DNA of 40,988 nt, from the NCBI GenBank assembly GCA_001898035.1, contig MKRX01000021.1, positions 1 to 40,988 on the forward strand, written 5' to 3'. Shown here in pieces: positions 1 through 9,006 of the stretch. The translations under genes and the position numbers were made by a program. Every line of letters starts with the position of its first letter. The stretch's first letter is position 1. The notes under the pieces were generated by a model. That model did no database searches, was not told the origin of the DNA, and saw nothing but the letters and a program-made list of their open reading frames with translations. This DNA is from Armatimonadetes bacterium 55-13. GTDB lineage: Bacteria; Armatimonadota; Fimbriimonadia; Fimbriimonadales; Fimbriimonadaceae.

Positions 1-58
1 GCTCTTTGAAGAGCCTCTCAAAGGCGGTGATCGTCGGGTCTTCCTTGGTAGATTCCAT
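1..58 (-). CDS. 5' end of a truncated gene, unknown product
   Basis: Read on the minus strand from an ATG at 58, an open frame of 19 codons runs off the window edge (MESTKEDPTITAFERLFKE). A GAGGCG stretch directly upstream could act as ribosome binding site. The residues are too few to name a family. The start is plausible from codon quality but cannot be confirmed because the rest of the gene lies outside the window. Confidence 0.4.
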   Translation of the reverse strand, partial: MESTKEDPTITAFERLFKE

Positions 59-133
59 CGCCTCACAAAGGAGGAGCTAGCGCGAGGCGTAGTCGGTCCC
101 GGCGGGCGGACCGCATCTCCTGGAGGAGGCACG

Positions 134-229
134 ATGCGGGTCAAAACGATTCCTCAAGGAGAAAACACCATCACCCTCGATGTCGGAACTCAGAAATTCA
201 TGCTCCAGCGGATGGGCCCGTCGAGATAA
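134..229 (+). CDS. possible 31-residue small protein with strong RBS
   Basis: An ATG at 134 follows GGAGGAGG by 4 nt, the strongest ribosome binding site in this end of the window. The 31 codons read MRVKTIPQGENTITL and onward to MGPSR, with third positions rich in C and G like the neighbouring genes. The frame ends just before the convergent membrane protein gene. No family is recognised. It could also be the remnant 3' end of a decayed gene, because the frame stays open for some codons upstream of the ATG. Confidence 0.35.
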   Translation: MRVKTIPQGENTITLDVGTQKFMLQRMGPSR

Positions 230-235
230 GCGGCT

Positions 236-631
236 CTACCGGGAATTCAAGCTCCGAAACCATGTGATGAGACGGTTTCCTAAAATGGCGTATAGGCCAC
301 AAGGCAAACCAATCAGCAAAAATCCTACGATTGACTTGACGATATCCGGTTTGCCTCGGCTACCCGATAGAAGCACCGGGTTTGGGGCAAACACTTCTTT
401 GAAGATGTACCAGCCGTACGCAAGACAAACCAACCCCGCGATAATCCGGCGAACAGTCTCGCCTGCTGGTCCTCCCGCACATGCTACGGCGACGAGGAGA
501 CAGAAGACAGCGCAACCGTAAATGGCTCCAGGGTTGGGGAACGCCTCAGGTGCTGAAAACGCCGTCGCGGCAAAGCCGACCCCACAGAGTATGGCGAGGA
601 TGGCGATGATGATTCGAGCTCTCGAGGACAT
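236..631 (-). CDS. small integral membrane protein, unknown function
   Basis: The frame encodes 131 residues starting MSSRARIIIAIL, with about four hydrophobic segments: an N-terminal helix, a segment around FCLLVAVACAGG, one around IIAGLVCLAYGW, and a last one around IVGFLLIGLPCGLY. The frame is open further upstream to a GTG at 724. The ATG at 631 is preferred because the hydrophobic part begins there and a TAnnnT hexamer sits 7 nt upstream, as before several other genes here. No enzyme motif is visible. It is transcribed away from the VOC gene at 812. The function is unknown. Confidence 0.6.
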   Translation of the reverse strand: MSSRARIIIAILAILCGVGFAATAFSAPEAFPNPGAIYGCAVFCLLVAVACAGGPAGETVRRIIAGLVCLAYGWYIFKEVFAPNPVLLSGSRGKPDIVKSIVGFLLIGLPCGLYAILGNRLITWFRSLNSR

Positions 632-638
632 TTCTGCC

Positions 639-644
639 AAAGTA
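639..644 (-). promoter_or_regulatory. -10-like TACTTT for leaderless membrane-protein gene
   Basis: TACTTT on the minus strand lies 7 nt before the ATG at 631, with no Shine-Dalgarno. It fits the TAnnnT-at-the-start-codon pattern seen repeatedly in this window. Transcription would begin at or next to the ATG. Confidence 0.35.
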
Positions 645-811
645 TGCCACGCCACCTGCAAAGCCCCTTCCTTCCAATTAGCTGCACGTTCCGGATAGTT
701 TGGGAAACACAACGTTCCAGACACATAGGATCTGACTGAAAAAATTCAACCGGTGTCGATCCCAATCTTCCCCGATCGACTCTTAGGCGAATATCAACCT
801 CGGATTAAACA

Positions 812-1234
812 ATGTCCAATCAACAAGCAACCCAAAAATCCATCTTCATCAACCTCCCCGTCGCCAACCTAGAGAAGTCCACCGCTTTCTACGAAGCCAT
901 CGGCGCCACCAAGAACCCCCACTTCAGCGACCACACCGCCTCCTGCATGGTGATCTCAGACACCATCTATGTCATGCTCCTCACCCACGACAAGTGGCGA
1001 CAGTTCACCTCAAAGCCCATCGTGGATGCCCACTCCCAAGCCCAAGTCCTCCTCTGTATCTCGGAGCAAACTCGCCAAGCTGTTTCCGACCGCGTCGCCA
1101 GCGCTACCGCCGACGGCGGAACTCCCGACCCCATCCCCACCCAAGACCACGGCTTCATGTTTGGCCGCAGCTTCCAGGACCCCGATGGTCACATCTGGGA
1201 AGTCATGTGGATGAACCCCGAAGGAATGGCGTAA
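812..1234 (+). CDS. VOC family (glyoxalase/bleomycin resistance-like) protein
   Basis: The product is 140 residues, the usual size of a single two-module vicinal oxygen chelate protein. It opens with the betaalphabeta module typical of the family (FINLPVANLEKSTAFYEAIG) and ends with the second module (DPDGHIWEVMWM), where the Glu of the WEV strand is a usual metal-ligand position. The closest known groups are the PhnB/YaeR-like glyoxalase-fold proteins. Substrate and reaction cannot be read from sequence. It stands alone, divergent from the membrane protein gene and convergent with the winged-helix regulator at 1578. Confidence 0.85.
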   Translation: MSNQQATQKSIFINLPVANLEKSTAFYEAIGATKNPHFSDHTASCMVISDTIYVMLLTHDKWRQFTSKPIVDAHSQAQVLLCISEQTRQAVSDRVASATADGGTPDPIPTQDHGFMFGRSFQDPDGHIWEVMWMNPEGMA

Positions 1235-1296
1235 GCCTCGCTGATACGATCAAGCCACCGCCGGGCAGGGCGACGAACCGGCCATTCCTCAGACCC

Positions 1297-1578
1297 TCAG
1301 GCGAACAGGGCCAACAAATCCGCCACCGCACGATGATCTTCGAGCGGATGGCGGAGGGGTTTTGAGAAATCCACCGAATAGCGGTTGCGACGGCCCTCCT
1401 TCTCTCGGGTCAAGACCCCGTACTCCGTCAACTCGGTAAGTATCCGTTGGACGGATCGCTCGGTAATCCCCACCATTTCCGCGATATCCCGCGCCCGCAT
1501 GAACGGGTCCTTTTGCAGGCACACCAGCACGTGCGAGTGGTTGGTAAGAAACGTCCACTTAGGAGCAAATTCGGTCAT
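1297..1578 (-). CDS. winged helix-turn-helix transcriptional regulator
   Basis: This is a 93-residue single-domain protein. A recognition-helix region is visible at MRARDIAEMVGITERSVQRILTE (about residues 27-49), followed by a wing (YGVLTREKEGRRNRYSVD). This is the MarR/ArsR-like winged helix layout, with no effector domain. The N-terminal WTFLTNHSHVLVCL matches the first helices of a known small actinobacterial-type family. It is divergent from isocitrate dehydrogenase across a 54-bp AT-rich gap, so it probably controls icd, itself, or both. That link is inferred from position only. Confidence 0.75.
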   Translation of the reverse strand: MTEFAPKWTFLTNHSHVLVCLQKDPFMRARDIAEMVGITERSVQRILTELTEYGVLTREKEGRRNRYSVDFSKPLRHPLEDHRAVADLLALFA

Positions 1579-1614
1579 GTTTTCCCTAAATAATCAATTG
1601 CGTCATTTATTTCG

Positions 1615-1623
1615 TGTATTATA
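1615..1623 (+). promoter_or_regulatory. probable promoter of icd (TG + ATTATA)
   Basis: The 54-bp gap between the divergent regulator and icd is AT-rich. On the + strand TGTATTATA can be read as an extended -10 whose hexamer ends 9 nt before the icd ATG at 1633. That leaves at most a 2-4 nt leader. No clear -35 or Shine-Dalgarno is seen. Confidence 0.35.
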
Positions 1624-1632
1624 TGTCGTGAT

Positions 1633-3120
1633 ATGAATGGCGCACTCGAATCTACTGTACCTAGCTCTGCCACCTCTCCCACACTGATCCCGGTCGCCGT
1701 ATCCTACGGAGACGGCATCGGCCCTGAGATCATGAAGGCCGTCATAACGATCCTGGACAAGGCCGGAGCCAAACTCGATTACCAGCAGGTAGACGTAGGA
1801 GAGGTCGTCTACAAACAAGGGCACACCTCGGGCATCACTCCCGAGTCCTGGGACACGCTGCGTTCTGCCAAGGTATTCCTCAAGGCCCCCATCACCACCC
1901 CGCAGGGCGGAGGTTACAAGAGTCTGAACGTGACCATCCGCAAAACCCTGGGCCTTTACGCGAACGTTCGCCCCTGCATCGCCTACTCCCCCTTTGTAAA
2001 GACTCAGCACCCGAATATGGATATCGTCGTCATTCGGGAAAACGAAGAGGACTTGTACGCTGGGATCGAGCACCGTCAAACCGATGAGGTCTACCAGTGC
2101 CTCAAACTCATCACCCGGCCCGGTTGCGAGCGCATCTGCCGGTACGCCTTCGAGTACGCCCGGGCAAATGGACGCAAAAAGATCACGTGCATGACCAAAG
2201 ACAACATCATGAAACTGACCGATGGTCTGTTTCACAAGGTGTTCGATGAAATCGGCGCGGAATATCCCGAAATCCAAAGAGAGCACCGCATCATCGACAT
2301 CGGAATGGCCCAGGTTGCCTGCCGCCCAGAAGACTTCGATGTCATCGTAACGCCAAATCTCTATGGCGATATCCTCTCGGATGTAGCCGCCGAGGTCGCC
2401 GGTTCCGTCGGAATGGCGCCCTCAAGCAATATCGGCGATCACTGCGCCATGTTCGAGGCCATTCACGGCAGCGCGCCAGACATCGCCGGACTCAACCAGG
2501 CAAACCCATCCGGGCTGTTGCTGGCCGCGGTGATGATGTTAGTTCACCTAGGACAACACGATGTCGCCAGCCGAATCCACAACGCCTGGCTCCGCACGAT
2601 TGAGGAAGGAGTCCATACCCGAGACATATTCCAGGAGGGAATGTCTAAGAGCCTGGTCGGCACCCAAGAGTTCGCCCTCGCCGTCTGTGAACGCCTCGAC
2701 CTGACGCCCGTCCAATTCAGCTCCATCGCCTATTCGCCATCCACCCCCTTGCCACAGCTTCGGCAACAAAAGAAGGGGACGCCCGAGCGAAAGGAACTTG
2801 TCGGTATTGACATGTTCATCCAGTGGAACGGCCCAATCTCCGAACTGGCAGATCGACTCAAAGCGGCCGAAACCAAAGACCTGCACCTCCAAATGATCAC
2901 CAACCGAGGCGTCAAGGTATGGCCTGAGGGACTCCCCGAAACCTTCCTCACCGATCACTGGCGCTGCCGCTTTATCTCGAGTCCGCAGGTCGAGATTCCC
3001 AAAGATCAACTCGCGGAATTGCTGGTCAATATCCTAGAGAAAGACCTCGACTTCATCAAATCCGAGACCCTTTGCCTCTTCGATGGCCAGCCCGGCTTTT
3101 CGCTAGGGCAAGGTCAATAA
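1633..3120 (+). CDS. icd: isocitrate dehydrogenase, Thermus/Rickettsia-type with C-terminal extension
   Basis: Oxidatively decarboxylates isocitrate to 2-oxoglutarate in the TCA cycle, in the cytoplasm. The 495-residue protein has the isopropylmalate/isocitrate dehydrogenase fold. Visible motifs are GDGIGPEIM near residue 27, the substrate-phosphate loop SLNVTIRKTLGLYANVRP (about 97-114), VIRENEEDLYAGIE (about 134-147), and the metal-binding NLYGDILSDVAAEVAGSVG (about 242-260). The nucleotide-binding HGSAPDIAG lies near residue 280. A roughly 140-residue extra C-terminal domain follows, matching the 496-residue Thermus-type enzyme and not the 416-residue E. coli type. NADP preference is likely but was not verified. 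It is divergent from a winged-helix regulator. Confidence 0.93.
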   Translation: MNGALESTVPSSATSPTLIPVAVSYGDGIGPEIMKAVITILDKAGAKLDYQQVDVGEVVYKQGHTSGITPESWDTLRSAKVFLKAPITTPQGGGYKSLNVTIRKTLGLYANVRPCIAYSPFVKTQHPNMDIVVIRENEEDLYAGIEHRQTDEVYQCLKLITRPGCERICRYAFEYARANGRKKITCMTKDNIMKLTDGLFHKVFDEIGAEYPEIQREHRIIDIGMAQVACRPEDFDVIVTPNLYGDILSDVAAEVAGSVGMAPSSNIGDHCAMFEAIHGSAPDIAGLNQANPSGLLLAAVMMLVHLGQHDVASRIHNAWLRTIEEGVHTRDIFQEGMSKSLVGTQEFALAVCERLDLTPVQFSSIAYSPSTPLPQLRQQKKGTPERKELVGIDMFIQWNGPISELADRLKAAETKDLHLQMITNRGVKVWPEGLPETFLTDHWRCRFISSPQVEIPKDQLAELLVNILEKDLDFIKSETLCLFDGQPGFSLGQGQ

Positions 3121-3237
3121 AAGCACGGCTACAAACGGCGCGGCTATTGTCGAATGCCCTAGAACCGAAAAAGTTCGGCCAATATCGAAGAAGAAAATTG
3201 GACAACTGCGCGCGACCTCTGAGGATTCAGACAAAGT

Positions 3238-3678
3238 CTATCGCTCGGTCTCCTGATCCCCAGGACCGAGCCAACCCTCAAGCAACCTGTCCGTTTCCCG
3301 CCGAGCGCCTTCGCGCTCGGCGCCCCACATCTCCCACACCGCCCGGCACCACCGCAGAACCGCCGCATCGCGCGCCTCCCCTGCCGGAAATCCCAGGACG
3401 TACTCGACGGAAACCCCCGCTATTCCTAGGGGCCTATCAAACACCGGCCAAACCTTCTGAATCTGCGACATAAAAGCGTGGGCCGCTTGAACCTTTCGAC
3501 CCGAGTTTCCCCGCTCCAAAAAGAGATACAACCCAGCCAAGCCAAAGAAGACCTGAATCGCCTTCGAACCTTCAATATCAGAGGCAGCCAGCGCGTCGAC
3601 CGCATGCTGATGAATGAACTCGGAATCCCCCCGTGTAAGCGTATACGCCAAAAGTTCGTCCCGCGCCGAAGGCTGCAT
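3238..3678 (-). CDS. DUF5946-like protein
   Basis: The 146-residue reading from the ATG at 3678 (MQPSARDELLAYTL) has the recognisable pattern of an N-terminal helix, HQHAVDALAAS, then FFGLAGLYLFLERG and GRKVQAAHAFMSQ, then W-P-F and a C-terminal tryptophan-rich helix (WCRAVWEMW). I associate this with the DUF5946 family, whose function is unknown. The zinc-finger-like N-terminus found in some members is absent. The frame stays open to 3717. The internal ATG is chosen because the family similarity starts there. It is convergent with icd. Confidence 0.55.
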   Translation of the reverse strand: MQPSARDELLAYTLTRGDSEFIHQHAVDALAASDIEGSKAIQVFFGLAGLYLFLERGNSGRKVQAAHAFMSQIQKVWPVFDRPLGIAGVSVEYVLGFPAGEARDAAVLRWCRAVWEMWGAEREGARRETDRLLEGWLGPGDQETER

Positions 3679-3753
3679 AACCCGACTAGAGAACAACGAG
3701 CGGACCGAAACCCCCAACGCCGTTCCGCGTCAAAGACTAGTCGAGGCGCAAAC

Positions 3754-4815
3754 ATGATCACACTGCTGGCAGCCACTCTCCTCGCCGTCCAATTTCCGGG
3801 CGGCGCCCCCAACGAATTCGTAGGCGCTCTCGCCAAGGGCGCGAATCGAAGTGTCGTTCTCGCTCTCTCGGCGGCGCACACTATCCCCAAGGCCGATTTC
3901 GAGATCGACGACTTCGACCTAATGGCCCGTTCCATCCGCAAGCAAACTCAACTCGCCATCCTCCCTGGCATAGACCTCGTCCTCAGCGATCAACTCCTGC
4001 CAAAGCGACTGGTAACCGAGGTCGTCTATCGAGGAGGGGGCCAATCGGAATCCGATCAACTGGAAATTGAATCCAAAATTGCAGAAATCCGAGCGAGTAA
4101 GCTTCCGACAAGTCCAACGGCGTCCAGCGACCTCCCCATCAATTTCGTAGACCTCCCCGCCTCTTCCGTCCAAAACGGCACGATCACGTTCGCCACCGAG
4201 AAATCCGACGCGCTTCAAGTGCAAAAGCTAAACGGCCCCCTCTCAAAGCCCGTCAAATCTCACTGGATCTACCAAGAGATTCCGATCTATGTTCAAGTAA
4301 AAGACATGCCTGAGCTGGACCTTATGAAGTGGTCCGCCAAGGCCCTCGGCGCCCGCCTCATCGCCACCGCGAACGAATACAACTTTGAACTCGACCCCAT
4401 CGAAGTCCGGAAGCGAGCCATCGCTGCAATTGTCGCCAACGCGAGACCCACCGTGGGAAGAAAAGAAGACATTGCCATCGTCCAAGACCGGCAGAACTTC
4501 CGCATTGCGTGCCTCAACGCGCTGACCCCCGCCCAACTAACCGAGGCTCTTGCCACACCAGATGCATCCACCAGAATCGAACTGAATCCGCGGGGAACGC
4601 TCACAAATCTGGCCCTGAACCAAGTAAGGGCACTCCAAAAATACCAAGAGAGCATCCCCCCCGGAACGGCTGGCCCCAAAAGCGCCATCGGTCTCCTGCA
4701 ACGCGTCGATCCTAACCGCAAAGCCTATCTCATCGTAGAGCGAGGATTCACCGTAAGGATCGAGGTCCCCGTATTGGACAAAGACGGCAATCCCGCCGGA
4801 GTCGTCAGACTATAA
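3754..4815 (+). CDS. secreted protein of unknown function
   Basis: The product is 353 residues. The start is the ATG at 3754, preceded by GAGG at a suitable distance. A frame open further upstream is only antisense to the DUF5946-like gene. The N-terminus MITLLAATLLAVQFPGG looks like a short signal peptide. The rest alternates beta-prone stretches with a helical C-terminal half (ALNQVRALQKYQESI). No catalytic motif is recognised. Its stop overlaps by 6 bp the stop of the convergent phospholipase C gene. It may be a lineage-specific envelope protein. Confidence 0.7.
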   Translation: MITLLAATLLAVQFPGGAPNEFVGALAKGANRSVVLALSAAHTIPKADFEIDDFDLMARSIRKQTQLAILPGIDLVLSDQLLPKRLVTEVVYRGGGQSESDQLEIESKIAEIRASKLPTSPTASSDLPINFVDLPASSVQNGTITFATEKSDALQVQKLNGPLSKPVKSHWIYQEIPIYVQVKDMPELDLMKWSAKALGARLIATANEYNFELDPIEVRKRAIAAIVANARPTVGRKEDIAIVQDRQNFRIACLNALTPAQLTEALATPDASTRIELNPRGTLTNLALNQVRALQKYQESIPPGTAGPKSAIGLLQRVDPNRKAYLIVERGFTVRIEVPVLDKDGNPAGVVRL

Positions 4816-7320
4816 GCCTGCCGGATTCCCCATGGCCGGATCGGAAATGCTCCATTGGCCGGTCTCGACTCGCCCGGCCAAGCGATGCACAAAGGCCTCC
4901 GAGTCTGGAATGAGCACCGCCAAGTCATACCAGCCATGGGAGTCTTTCGTCGAGACCCGAATCGTCTCGCTTTTGCCGGAGGCCACCGTCCTAGAGACGG
5001 TAGCTTTACCATAGGCGCGGTCGGCAACATCCACCTTCTGAGCCCGCCCGGATCGGTTGCGAATGGTCAGTTCTAGTTCGCCCGTTGGCATCTTGGTCTT
5101 GTCCAAAACATAATCGGTCTTCACCTCAAACCGCCCCGAGCCATCGCCCCTGAACTCTCGCATAAAGCCATTGGGCCCGTCCACCCGAACGTGAAACTTT
5201 CGCCCCTCGAAACTCTCCAACCGCCAACGATCCGAAAGTTCTTTCCCCGGCGCAGCGGCATAGGCTCGTGCCTGCATCTTTCCGTCGCCCAAGTACGCGT
5301 AAGCATTAAAGGGTGATCCCGCCGAACGCTCGCCAAACACCTTATTGCCCACCCGGAACGAAATCTGCAGTGCTGAGCCATCGTCAGAAAGCCCACCATC
5401 CACATAAAGTTCATAGGGAAGAGCGCAAGACTTCCTCGTCCCGCGCTCCTGGCTGCCCACGTTCGGGGCTTTCTTCTGTCCTTGGCGTATGTCCTCCGCA
5501 TCCTCTGGGCTCACCTGCTGGAACCCGGTAGGTGGACTCTTGAACTGCGCCTTGTGAATCCCTTCTACAAACTCGTCGCGAGCCAGGAATGAGGGCAATT
5601 CATACTTCTCGCCGTTATAGGCCTGGAAGATCGAAGTCAAATCGCCGCACACCGTCCGCCGCCATGCGCTGATGTTCGATTCCTCCACCTTCTTCCCGGT
5701 CTTATGACTCAAGAAGTGTTCCAAGAACTGAAGGACCGAAGTGTGGTCAAACACCTCCGAACAAACGCACCCGCCCCGGCTCCAAGGCGAAGCCACCACC
5801 AGCGGCACGCGGTACCCCAGCCCAATCGAACTCTCGCGCGGCTTATATCGCGGTCGGAACCTCAAATCCTGCTCTTCCGTAATGAACTCCATCCGCGGAT
5901 CAATTCCCTCGGAAACCTTTCCGCTCTCCGCTTTGTAAGGATTCGGCGCCACAAACGGGGGAACGTGGTCGAAGTAGCCATCGTTCTCGTCGTAAGTGAG
6001 GATGAAGATCGTCTTCTTCCAAACCTCTGGATTTTGGGTCAAGATATCCAGAGCCTCAGAAACGTACCAAGCGCCATACCAGGCTGAAGACGGATGGTCC
6101 GAAAAACTCTCCGGGCTCACGAGCCAAGACACGGTGGGCAGCTTGCCATCCTGCACATCCTGACGGAACTGATGGAACACGTCCCCCTTCGGCACCTTAA
6201 CCTGCCGCTGCGTTGCGCCATCCTGATAGGTGAGCGAATCTAACTTTCGGAAATCTGGATCGTTCTCGTTTACGGTAAACGCCTTCTCATGCAGGTTCTT
6301 TTCTCGCTGAGAAAGCCGGTTCCAATTCTCCTCGCTCCACCGTTCCAGTCCTTCTTGCGTGTCCTTCAGTTCCGCTTTCAATCTTGTCAACTGCTTGAGC
6401 TCCGCCTCGGTCGCATTCCCGGTGAACTGCTTCTGCTGCAAGGCGTCGATCTCTCCCGGGAGAGCTTGGAGCCGGGCTTCTAAATGCTTCCTATGCCGCG
6501 GCGAGAGCCGCACGTTGAACTGAGATACATATTCAATTGGGTTGCAGCCAAAGTTAGAAAGCCAGTAGCTCTCCTCACCGGACAACCCGGTTGCCAGGTC
6601 GATCTCGTTCTGATAGATCTTCCAAGAAATCCCTGCATCCTCCAGTCTTTCGGGAAAGGTCGTCCACTTCACCTCATGCCCATGATCTAGCTCCTCGTTA
6701 TAAACATGAGCCTTAACTTCCGGATTGGCCTCATCCCGAATCGTCCCTGACCAAAGATAGAATCGATTGGGAGTCGTTCCCGTGAGAGAAGAGCAGAAGT
6801 GCTGATCGCAGATCGTAAACGCATCGGCCAGCGAGTAATAGAACGGAATATCTTGCCGCGTGTAGTGCCCCAGCGTCATCGGCTTCTTGGAGTAGCCCTT
6901 GTATCCAGACGGCTTGGCGATCAGCCACTTGTCATACCCGCCATCGTTCCGCGCATCCACCTGGTTGCCCCAAGAGTGGGGAAGGCCACCAATCCAAGTG
7001 ATGTTTGTTTCTTTGATATCCAGTCGGAACGGGGCGAAAATCTCGCCGTCCACGTTGGTCTGAAGCCAAACCGGGTTGCCGTTTGGCAGGACATGAGCCC
7101 TGGGATCGTTCAAGCCCCTCACCCCTTGCAAGGACCCGTAGCTGTGATCGAACGAGCGATTTTCTTGCATCAGGATTACGATGTGTTCCGCATCCAAAAA
7201 GGTCGTCCCCAATTCGGGATTAATCTCAATCGCCCGCCGAATCGATTCCGGTACCGACCACCAAAACGCCGCCCCCGAGAGCAGCGCCGCCTTCTTCAGA
7301 AAATCTCGCCTAGACTCCAT
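4810..7320 (-). CDS. plcN: phosphocholine-type phospholipase C, Tat-exported
   Basis: Hydrolyses phospholipid head groups outside the cytoplasm. Of the 836 residues, the first 30 carry a twin-arginine signal (SRRDFLKKAALLSG). A large phosphoesterase domain follows, with the diagnostic HIVILMQENRSFDHSYGS (about 46-63). Further family motifs are the SSLTGTTPNRFYLWSG stretch, the SWLVSPESFSDHPS stretch and the LTYDENDGYFDHVPP stretch. The C-terminus holds beta-rich repeats of the bacterial PLC C-terminal type. The ATG at 7320 is chosen because GGAAGG lies 6 nt upstream and the Tat signal begins there. It lies 118 bp downstream of the sulfatase on the same strand and may be co-transcribed with it. 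The symbol follows the non-hemolytic Pseudomonas family by similarity. Confidence 0.9.
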   Translation of the reverse strand: MESRRDFLKKAALLSGAAFWWSVPESIRRAIEINPELGTTFLDAEHIVILMQENRSFDHSYGSLQGVRGLNDPRAHVLPNGNPVWLQTNVDGEIFAPFRLDIKETNITWIGGLPHSWGNQVDARNDGGYDKWLIAKPSGYKGYSKKPMTLGHYTRQDIPFYYSLADAFTICDQHFCSSLTGTTPNRFYLWSGTIRDEANPEVKAHVYNEELDHGHEVKWTTFPERLEDAGISWKIYQNEIDLATGLSGEESYWLSNFGCNPIEYVSQFNVRLSPRHRKHLEARLQALPGEIDALQQKQFTGNATEAELKQLTRLKAELKDTQEGLERWSEENWNRLSQREKNLHEKAFTVNENDPDFRKLDSLTYQDGATQRQVKVPKGDVFHQFRQDVQDGKLPTVSWLVSPESFSDHPSSAWYGAWYVSEALDILTQNPEVWKKTIFILTYDENDGYFDHVPPFVAPNPYKAESGKVSEGIDPRMEFITEEQDLRFRPRYKPRESSIGLGYRVPLVVASPWSRGGCVCSEVFDHTSVLQFLEHFLSHKTGKKVEESNISAWRRTVCGDLTSIFQAYNGEKYELPSFLARDEFVEGIHKAQFKSPPTGFQQVSPEDAEDIRQGQKKAPNVGSQERGTRKSCALPYELYVDGGLSDDGSALQISFRVGNKVFGERSAGSPFNAYAYLGDGKMQARAYAAAPGKELSDRWRLESFEGRKFHVRVDGPNGFMREFRGDGSGRFEVKTDYVLDKTKMPTGELELTIRNRSGRAQKVDVADRAYGKATVSRTVASGKSETIRVSTKDSHGWYDLAVLIPDSEAFVHRLAGRVETGQWSISDPAMGNPAGL

Positions 7321-7438
7321 CGCAAACCTTCCGACTAACCCTACCGCAGGCCCACCGACTCCCGAACGCTCAGCAAGAAATTCTTTGGACTGCGCAGATA
7401 TTTGTTCGGCCGGCAAAAGATTCTTCGGAGAGAGCGAT

Positions 7439-8923
7439 TCATCGGGAAGTCCCTCCCGCCACCACCTCATTGAGTTCTTTTCTCAATCGCGCCGTCACCT
7501 CCGGGTGCAAGACCGCCACGTTGTGTCGCTCCCCAGGATCGGTCGAAAGATCGAAGAGCTGATCGTTACGAGAATTGCCTAACTCCGTTCGGGTCGAGAC
7601 ATCGTATGGCGCCCTTTCGGATGGCTGCACGTACTTCCATTTTCCTTTCCGAATCGCCAGCGTCCCTGCGTGTTCGATCACCGAAGTGCGACCGGTCGTG
7701 GACTGCCCCAGCAGGGACGGAAGCACATCTAGACTGTCCGGTGCGTCTCCCGCTTTCAGATCTAGCCCCGTCATGGAGGCGAAAGACGCCAAGAAGTCAA
7801 CTTGACTAACCATAGCTGAACTCGTGCCTGGCTTCACATGCCCGGGCCAATTCACAATCATCGGTACCCGGGTCCCACCTTCGAAGATGCTGTACTTCCC
7901 ACCCCTATAGATCCCCGCTGCCCGGTGATTTCCGAGTCGCTCGACCGCCTCATCCTGGTAACCGTCGTCGATCACCGGGCCATTATCGCTCGTCAAGATC
8001 ACCAACGTGTTGTCCGCCAATTTCAGTCGAGCCAGGGCCGAGAGTATTTGTCCTACCTGCCAGTCGAACTCCACGATCGCGTCTCCCCGAGGTCCCATCT
8101 TTGTCTTGCCAACAAAACGGGAATGCGGCACGCGGGGTACGTGGATGTCGTGGGTGGCGAAGTAAAGGAAGAACGGCTTCGCCGCGTTTTTCTCGATGAA
8201 CTCCACGCCCTTCGAGACGAAAACGTCCGCCCGGTCTTCATCTTTCCAGAGCGCCCCCTTTCCCCCAATCATGTAGCCAATGCGTGGGATGCCGTTGACC
8301 ACTGCCTGGTTGTGCCCATCGCTCGGCTTCATCTTGAGGAAGTCGTATTCCTCTACCCCCGTCTTCTCACCCGGAAATGGCTTGGCGTAACTTACTTGAA
8401 TCGGATCGTCGGGCGTGAGTCCCACCACCCGCTGATTCTCCAGATAGACGCACGGAACACGGTCGCCGGTGGCCGCCATGATAAAGCTATAGTCGAACCC
8501 GCACTCCCGGGGCCCGGGCGTCACCGGACTATTCCAATCCTGATCCCGAGAGTCGCCCAGCCCCAGGTGCCATTTGCCCACAATCCCCGTGGCGTAGCCT
8601 GCTCGCTGAAACACTTTGGGCAAGGTGATCTGATCGGTCGGAACGATCAACGCTGCATTTCCCGGCAAAACTCCCGTTCCTTGTTGCCGAAATGCGTACC
8701 GACCCGTCAAGAGTGAATAGCGAGAAGGTGTGCACGTGGCGCTAGAGCAATACCCGCTTGTAAACTGGATCCCACTCTTCGCCAACTGATCGACGTTTGG
8801 AGTCTTGACGGACGTCGCCCCGTAAACGGAAGTATCGCCATAGCCCAAGTCGTCGGCGTAAATGAGCACAACGTTGGGCGTGCGGGCCGTAATGAGACAG
8901 AAAGCGGCGGCCAAACTAACCAT
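7439..8923 (-). CDS. secreted sulfatase (arylsulfatase family)
   Basis: Hydrolyses sulfate esters. The 494-residue protein has a short signal peptide (MVSLAAAFCLITA), the metal-binding IYADDLGYGD near residues 21-30, and the CTPSR signature at 64-68 whose Cys is converted to formylglycine in active sulfatases. It also has KWHLG, and a second metal site at TSDNGP. Activation would need a formylglycine-generating or anaerobic sulfatase-maturing enzyme, which is not encoded in this window. Substrate is unknown. A TACAGT hexamer ends 6 nt before the ATG with no Shine-Dalgarno, so the mRNA may be leaderless. The phospholipase C gene follows on the same strand. Confidence 0.92.
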   Translation of the reverse strand: MVSLAAAFCLITARTPNVVLIYADDLGYGDTSVYGATSVKTPNVDQLAKSGIQFTSGYCSSATCTPSRYSLLTGRYAFRQQGTGVLPGNAALIVPTDQITLPKVFQRAGYATGIVGKWHLGLGDSRDQDWNSPVTPGPRECGFDYSFIMAATGDRVPCVYLENQRVVGLTPDDPIQVSYAKPFPGEKTGVEEYDFLKMKPSDGHNQAVVNGIPRIGYMIGGKGALWKDEDRADVFVSKGVEFIEKNAAKPFFLYFATHDIHVPRVPHSRFVGKTKMGPRGDAIVEFDWQVGQILSALARLKLADNTLVILTSDNGPVIDDGYQDEAVERLGNHRAAGIYRGGKYSIFEGGTRVPMIVNWPGHVKPGTSSAMVSQVDFLASFASMTGLDLKAGDAPDSLDVLPSLLGQSTTGRTSVIEHAGTLAIRKGKWKYVQPSERAPYDVSTRTELGNSRNDQLFDLSTDPGERHNVAVLHPEVTARLRKELNEVVAGGTSR

Positions 8924-8929
8924 GCCGCC

Positions 8930-8935
8930 ACTGTA
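8930..8935 (-). promoter_or_regulatory. -10-like TACAGT before the sulfatase
   Basis: On the minus strand TACAGT is followed by six bases and the ATG at 8923, with no purine-rich Shine-Dalgarno. It fits the TAnnnT leaderless promoter pattern. Confidence 0.4.
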
Positions 8936-8962
8936 AAGAGGATCTCTAAATTGATCGTGACC

Positions 8963-9001
8963 AGAATCGGATGGGTTGGCAACGTCAACCCATCCGATTC
9001 T
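8963..9001 (-). terminator. perfect 16-bp hairpin between hsp20 and sulfatase
   Basis: Arms 8963-8978 and 8986-9001 are perfectly complementary (core GAATCGGATGGGTTG) around a 7-nt loop. The hairpin begins 5 bp after the hsp20 stop on the minus strand. It lacks an obvious T run, so it may be a terminator of weaker type, an mRNA 3'-end stabiliser, or an insulating element between the two genes. Confidence 0.6.
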
Positions 9002-9006
9002 ACGGC

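Noticed and set aside
3478..3753. N-terminal extension of the secreted unknown protein
   Set aside because: The extension is antisense to the DUF5946-like gene, while a signal peptide and a ribosome binding site support the ATG at 3754.
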